Assembly (NCBI RefSeq): GCF_001267405.1
Contig: NZ_CP012369.1
Location: forward strand, 1,018,001-1,082,000
Direction of reading: 5' to 3'
DNA length: 64,000 nucleotides
From: Moorella thermoacetica
GTDB lineage: Bacteria; Bacillota; DSM-521; Neomoorellales; Neomoorellaceae
Of this stretch, positions 61,269 through 64,000 are shown one piece after another. The notes beneath the pieces were generated by a model, which saw nothing but the letters and a program-made list of their open reading frames with translations, ran no database searches and was not told where the DNA came from. Position 1 is the stretch's first letter, and each line of letters starts with the position of its first letter. The position numbers and the translations under genes were made by a program.

Positions 61269-64000
61269 TCAACCCTGAAACCATGTTTTTATCCGGGAGG
61301 GAGCCCCGGCGGGGTCAACCTCCTCAAGGGTTACTGGCGGCAGGGACTGGATAAAAAGGCGGCCGTACCGCTGGGAGAGGAGGCGCTGGTCAAGGATTAC
61401 CAGTACTCCTCTGTCGCTGGCCCGCCGGATCAGGCGACCAAACCCCTGGCGGAAACGAATAATCGCCTGGGGTAGACTCAGGGTGGCAAAGGCATTCTGT
61501 CCCCGGGCGGCCAGGTGTTCCATCCGCGCCGCCAGGGTCGGTATGCCCGGGGAGGGGAATGGTAAACGCGGGATGATGACGCAGCGAAGCAGATCCCCGG
61601 GCAGGTCGATACCTTCCCAGTAGCTGTTGGCCCCCAGAAGGACAGCCCGGGGAGTCTGGATGAATTCTTCCAGCAGGCGGGAACGGCTGCCGTCTATTCC
61701 CTGGGCCAGGACCCGGTAACCGCTGCCGTTGAGGTCGGCGCTTAAAAGTTCGTAGACTTCCCGTAAAAAACGGTGGGAGGTACAGAGAACCAGGGAACGG
61801 CCGCCGACGGCCGGGCAGATGGCTGTCAGGACCGGGGTAATAGCCCGGGCATAGTCGGCATCCTTTAACTGGCCCGGGTTGGGCAGCCCTCTAATAGAAC
61901 AAACCAGGGCCTGCGACCGGTAGTCAAAGGGTGAGGATACCTGGCAGCTGACGACCCTGTCGGCTGGCAGTTCCTGGAGGCCGGTCTGCTGGTGGTAATA
62001 ATCAAAGCTATTGTTGACTGTCAGGGTGGCCGAGGTCAGGATCACAGCCTGCTTGCGGGAAAAGAGAAGTTCTGCCAGCAGGGGACCAATATCCAGGGGG
62101 GCGGAGCGTAAGATATACTGGCCATGGTTATTCTTTTCCAGCCAGCTGACGCTGGTGGCCGGGTCGGCATCAAGGATCTGCCCCAGATCATAGCTGTACT
62201 GGGCAACAACGGCGGCGAAATTACCGGCATCGGCAGCAAACTCGCCGGCCCCGGCAGCGCTCAATAACTCCGAGAGGCGCTCCAGGCGACTGGCCAGGCC
62301 GCTGAGGTTTTCCTCCAGGCTCCCGAAGACTGACAGCAGGTTGTCCCAAGCAGGGGTTTCCTTTAAACGGCTGGTGAAACGCAGGGTATAACCCGCCTCT
62401 TCCCAGCGGGCGGCATCACTTAACCTGCCCAAGCTCTCCCAGAACTCCTGCCAACCGGCCAGGGTTGCTGTTACTGTTAGTTCCATATCCTCCAGGAAGT
62501 CTGCCAATTCAAGGTTCCCTTCCGGAGGTAAACGGCGGGCGAGATTGCGGACCCGACCCAGGAAGCTATAGGCCTGCTCACCCCGGCCCAGGCGGCGAAA
62601 GAAAAGCTCACAGCTGGCCTGGCTGACACTGCTCCCCAGGTGTTCGGTAGCCGCCTCCTCCAGGTGATGGGCTTCATCGATAATCAGGTAGGGGTAGTCA
62701 GGCAGGACCTGGTTGTTTAAGCGGATATCGCTCAGTAAAAGGGAATGGTTCAAGATCAGGATATTGGCAGCCTCAGCCTCCCGGCGGGCGGCATTGACAA
62801 AACATTCATCGTTGAAGGGGCAGGCGCTACCGGTGCAGGTCTCGGTATCGGCCGCCAGGGCAAATTTGAAGCCTTCTTCTTCCGGGGTAAGTTTCATTTC
62901 GCTCCAGTCGCCGCTGGTTGTTACCTCCAGCCAGCGTAAAACCCGCATGGCGAAGAGACGCTCTGCCTCCCCGGCCGGCGGGTTGGCCAGGTAGTCCCGC
63001 AACTTCCGCCTGCAGATATAGTTGCTCCGTCCTTTAACCAGGGCCGCCTTAAAGGAAAAGGGCAGGAGTTCCCGTAGCTGGGGCAGGTCCTTCTGCCAGA
63101 GTTGTTCCTGCAGGCTGATGGTATGGGTGGCAATGGCTACCCTCTTTCTCTGGCTACAGGCCCAGTAAATCGCCGGCAAAAGGTAGGCCAGAGATTTGCC
63201 GGTCCCTGTGCCGGCTTCTACTGTCAGGTAGTGATTGCCGGCCAGGGCCGAGGCTACAGCCCTGAGCATTTCCACCTGCTGGGGACGGTATTCATAACCT
63301 GGTATCTGCTCGGCCAGCAGACCCCTGTGGTCCAGCATGGCTACCAGGTCGTCGACATTAAAGGCCGGCAAGGTTCCAGACTGCGGGGAGGGTACCCTGG
63401 TCGGGGCAAATAACCCGGTAGCGGCCACTTCAAAATGGCTGGCTGGCGTTCCCTGAACCAGAGCAGCCCGGAACCAGGACTGGAGGCCGACCGGGGCTAG
63501 GTTCAGGAGTTTTGTCAGCAGGTTTTTGTCCAGTTCCAGGGTGGCCTGCCAGAGGTTCTCCAGGAGGCGGGCGGTAGTTAACACATCATCCAGGGCGCGA
63601 TGATGGCCGGTAGCTTCGAGGGTCAGGTACTTGCTCATATAATCCAGGCGGTGAGAAGCCAGGCAGGGAAAGAGAATCCGGCTCAGGGCAAGGGTATCCA
63701 GCAGCGGGGAATGCCAGCCGTGGCCCAGGGCTTGGTTTAGGAAGGCCAGGTCAAAGGTGCCGTTATGGCCTACTGGGATGGCATCCCTGAATAAATCCAG
63801 CAACCCGGGCAAAACTTCAGGAAGGGGGGGCGCCTCGCGGACCATGGCGTCACTAATACCCGTCAACCTCTCGATGGCCGGGGGTATAGGCCGGCCCGGG
63901 TTCACCAGGGTTTGAAACTGGCGGGTAATGTTGCCTCCTTCCAGGCGGACGGCAGCAATCTCAATTATTCTGTCCCGGGCTGGATCCAGGCCGGTGGTTT
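61269..64000 (-). CDS. dinG: DEDD exonuclease-DinG-type helicase (5' partial)
   Basis: The gene runs off the right edge; 910 codons are visible. The N-terminal DnaQ-like exonuclease has its first motif cut off (TTGLDPARDRIIEIAAV remains), then HNGTFDLAFL and HRALDDVLTTARL. The XPD/DinG-type helicase follows with Walker A VEAGTGTGKSLAYLLP, DEAHHLEE, GANSYWEGIDLPG and QGFGRLIRR. Cys residues in NYICRRK and ETCTGSACPFNDECF could form the 4Fe-4S site of this helicase group. It unwinds DNA with 5'-3' polarity in family members and probably acts in repair or RNA-DNA hybrid removal. spoVM follows. Confidence 0.93.
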   Translation of the reverse strand, partial: TTGLDPARDRIIEIAAVRLEGGNITRQFQTLVNPGRPIPPAIERLTGISDAMVREAPPLPEVLPGLLDLFRDAIPVGHNGTFDLAFLNQALGHGWHSPLLDTLALSRILFPCLASHRLDYMSKYLTLEATGHHRALDDVLTTARLLENLWQATLELDKNLLTKLLNLAPVGLQSWFRAALVQGTPASHFEVAATGLFAPTRVPSPQSGTLPAFNVDDLVAMLDHRGLLAEQIPGYEYRPQQVEMLRAVASALAGNHYLTVEAGTGTGKSLAYLLPAIYWACSQRKRVAIATHTISLQEQLWQKDLPQLRELLPFSFKAALVKGRSNYICRRKLRDYLANPPAGEAERLFAMRVLRWLEVTTSGDWSEMKLTPEEEGFKFALAADTETCTGSACPFNDECFVNAARREAEAANILILNHSLLLSDIRLNNQVLPDYPYLIIDEAHHLEEAATEHLGSSVSQASCELFFRRLGRGEQAYSFLGRVRNLARRLPPEGNLELADFLEDMELTVTATLAGWQEFWESLGRLSDAARWEEAGYTLRFTSRLKETPAWDNLLSVFGSLEENLSGLASRLERLSELLSAAGAGEFAADAGNFAAVVAQYSYDLGQILDADPATSVSWLEKNNHGQYILRSAPLDIGPLLAELLFSRKQAVILTSATLTVNNSFDYYHQQTGLQELPADRVVSCQVSSPFDYRSQALVCSIRGLPNPGQLKDADYARAITPVLTAICPAVGGRSLVLCTSHRFLREVYELLSADLNGSGYRVLAQGIDGSRSRLLEEFIQTPRAVLLGANSYWEGIDLPGDLLRCVIIPRLPFPSPGIPTLAARMEHLAARGQNAFATLSLPQAIIRFRQGFGRLIRRASDRGVLVILDQRLLSQRYGRLFIQSLPPVTLEEVDPAGAPSRIKTWFQG

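Overview
The window reads as chromosome of a thermophilic, spore-forming, anaerobic Clostridia-type Firmicute, most like the Moorella thermoacetica lineage. The evidence is moderately high GC, frequent GTG/TTG starts behind strong AGGAGG ribosome sites, an anaerobic cobalamin pathway, a B12-dependent ribonucleotide reductase, sporulation genes (spoVK, spoVB, spoVM) and Gram-positive housekeeping genes (lexA, hfq, fur). The species assignment is from memory of gene content, not from a search.

Layout. Bases 1-10,335 hold a tightly packed, often overlapping cobalamin operon: cbiJ (5' cut by the window), cbiX, cbiC, cbiP/cobQ, cbiB, cbiA, cobT, cobS, pduX-like kinase, cobD, cobC and a small HTH-like protein, closed by a terminator. 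Bases 10.4-15.0 kb hold a DMT exporter, guaB, a DUF362 ferredoxin-like protein, a PPC/DUF296 protein and a bifunctional nuclease. Bases 15.1-22.2 kb are the miaB-mutS-mutL-miaA-hfq repair/RNA-modification operon. Bases 22.3-25.8 kb hold a DUF1540 protein, spoVK, a methionine gamma-lyase-family gene and convergent lexA. Bases 26-29.3 kb hold citrate synthase with a CopZ-like [2Fe-2S] protein, two very small genes, a low-GC orphan ORF between two large inverted repeats, and tRNA-Glu. Bases 29.4-36.6 kb hold nfo, a second DMT exporter, a polar amino-acid ABC transporter, a secreted DUF2680-like protein and a two-component system. Bases 36.8-41.3 kb hold tRNA-Gln, gltX, a glycosyltransferase and a CBS/HAD/CBS-ACT group. 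Bases 41.4-49.3 kb hold nrdJ, a soluble histidine kinase, a large UPF0182 membrane protein, ddl and a PHP phosphoesterase. Bases 49.4-55.9 kb hold tRNA-Trp, an EF-G paralogue, spoVB, surE, ypmA, a TPR protein and fur. Bases 55.9-60 kb hold a lipocalin-like protein and a split three-gene 2-hydroxyacyl-CoA-dehydratase-activase-type module. The right end holds small membrane or secreted proteins, an unmarked spoVM (23 aa) and a DEDD-exonuclease/DinG helicase cut by the window end.

Two observations stand out. Two otherwise intact genes carry single in-frame stop codons at conserved positions: cobT (TGA for the Gly directly before the catalytic Glu) and mutS (TAG where CAG is expected, 318 codons before the end). 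Both downstream reading frames are clean, so these are very recent nonsense mutations, recoding, or sequence errors. The second is the presence of tiny genes that simple ORF calling misses, above all spoVM.

The genes connect through B12: the first 10 kb makes adenosylcobalamin and nrdJ at 41-43 kb consumes it. Three DnaA-box-like 9-mers directly upstream of nrdJ suggest a link between replication initiation and dNTP supply. No prophage, insertion sequence, CRISPR array or defence island was seen.
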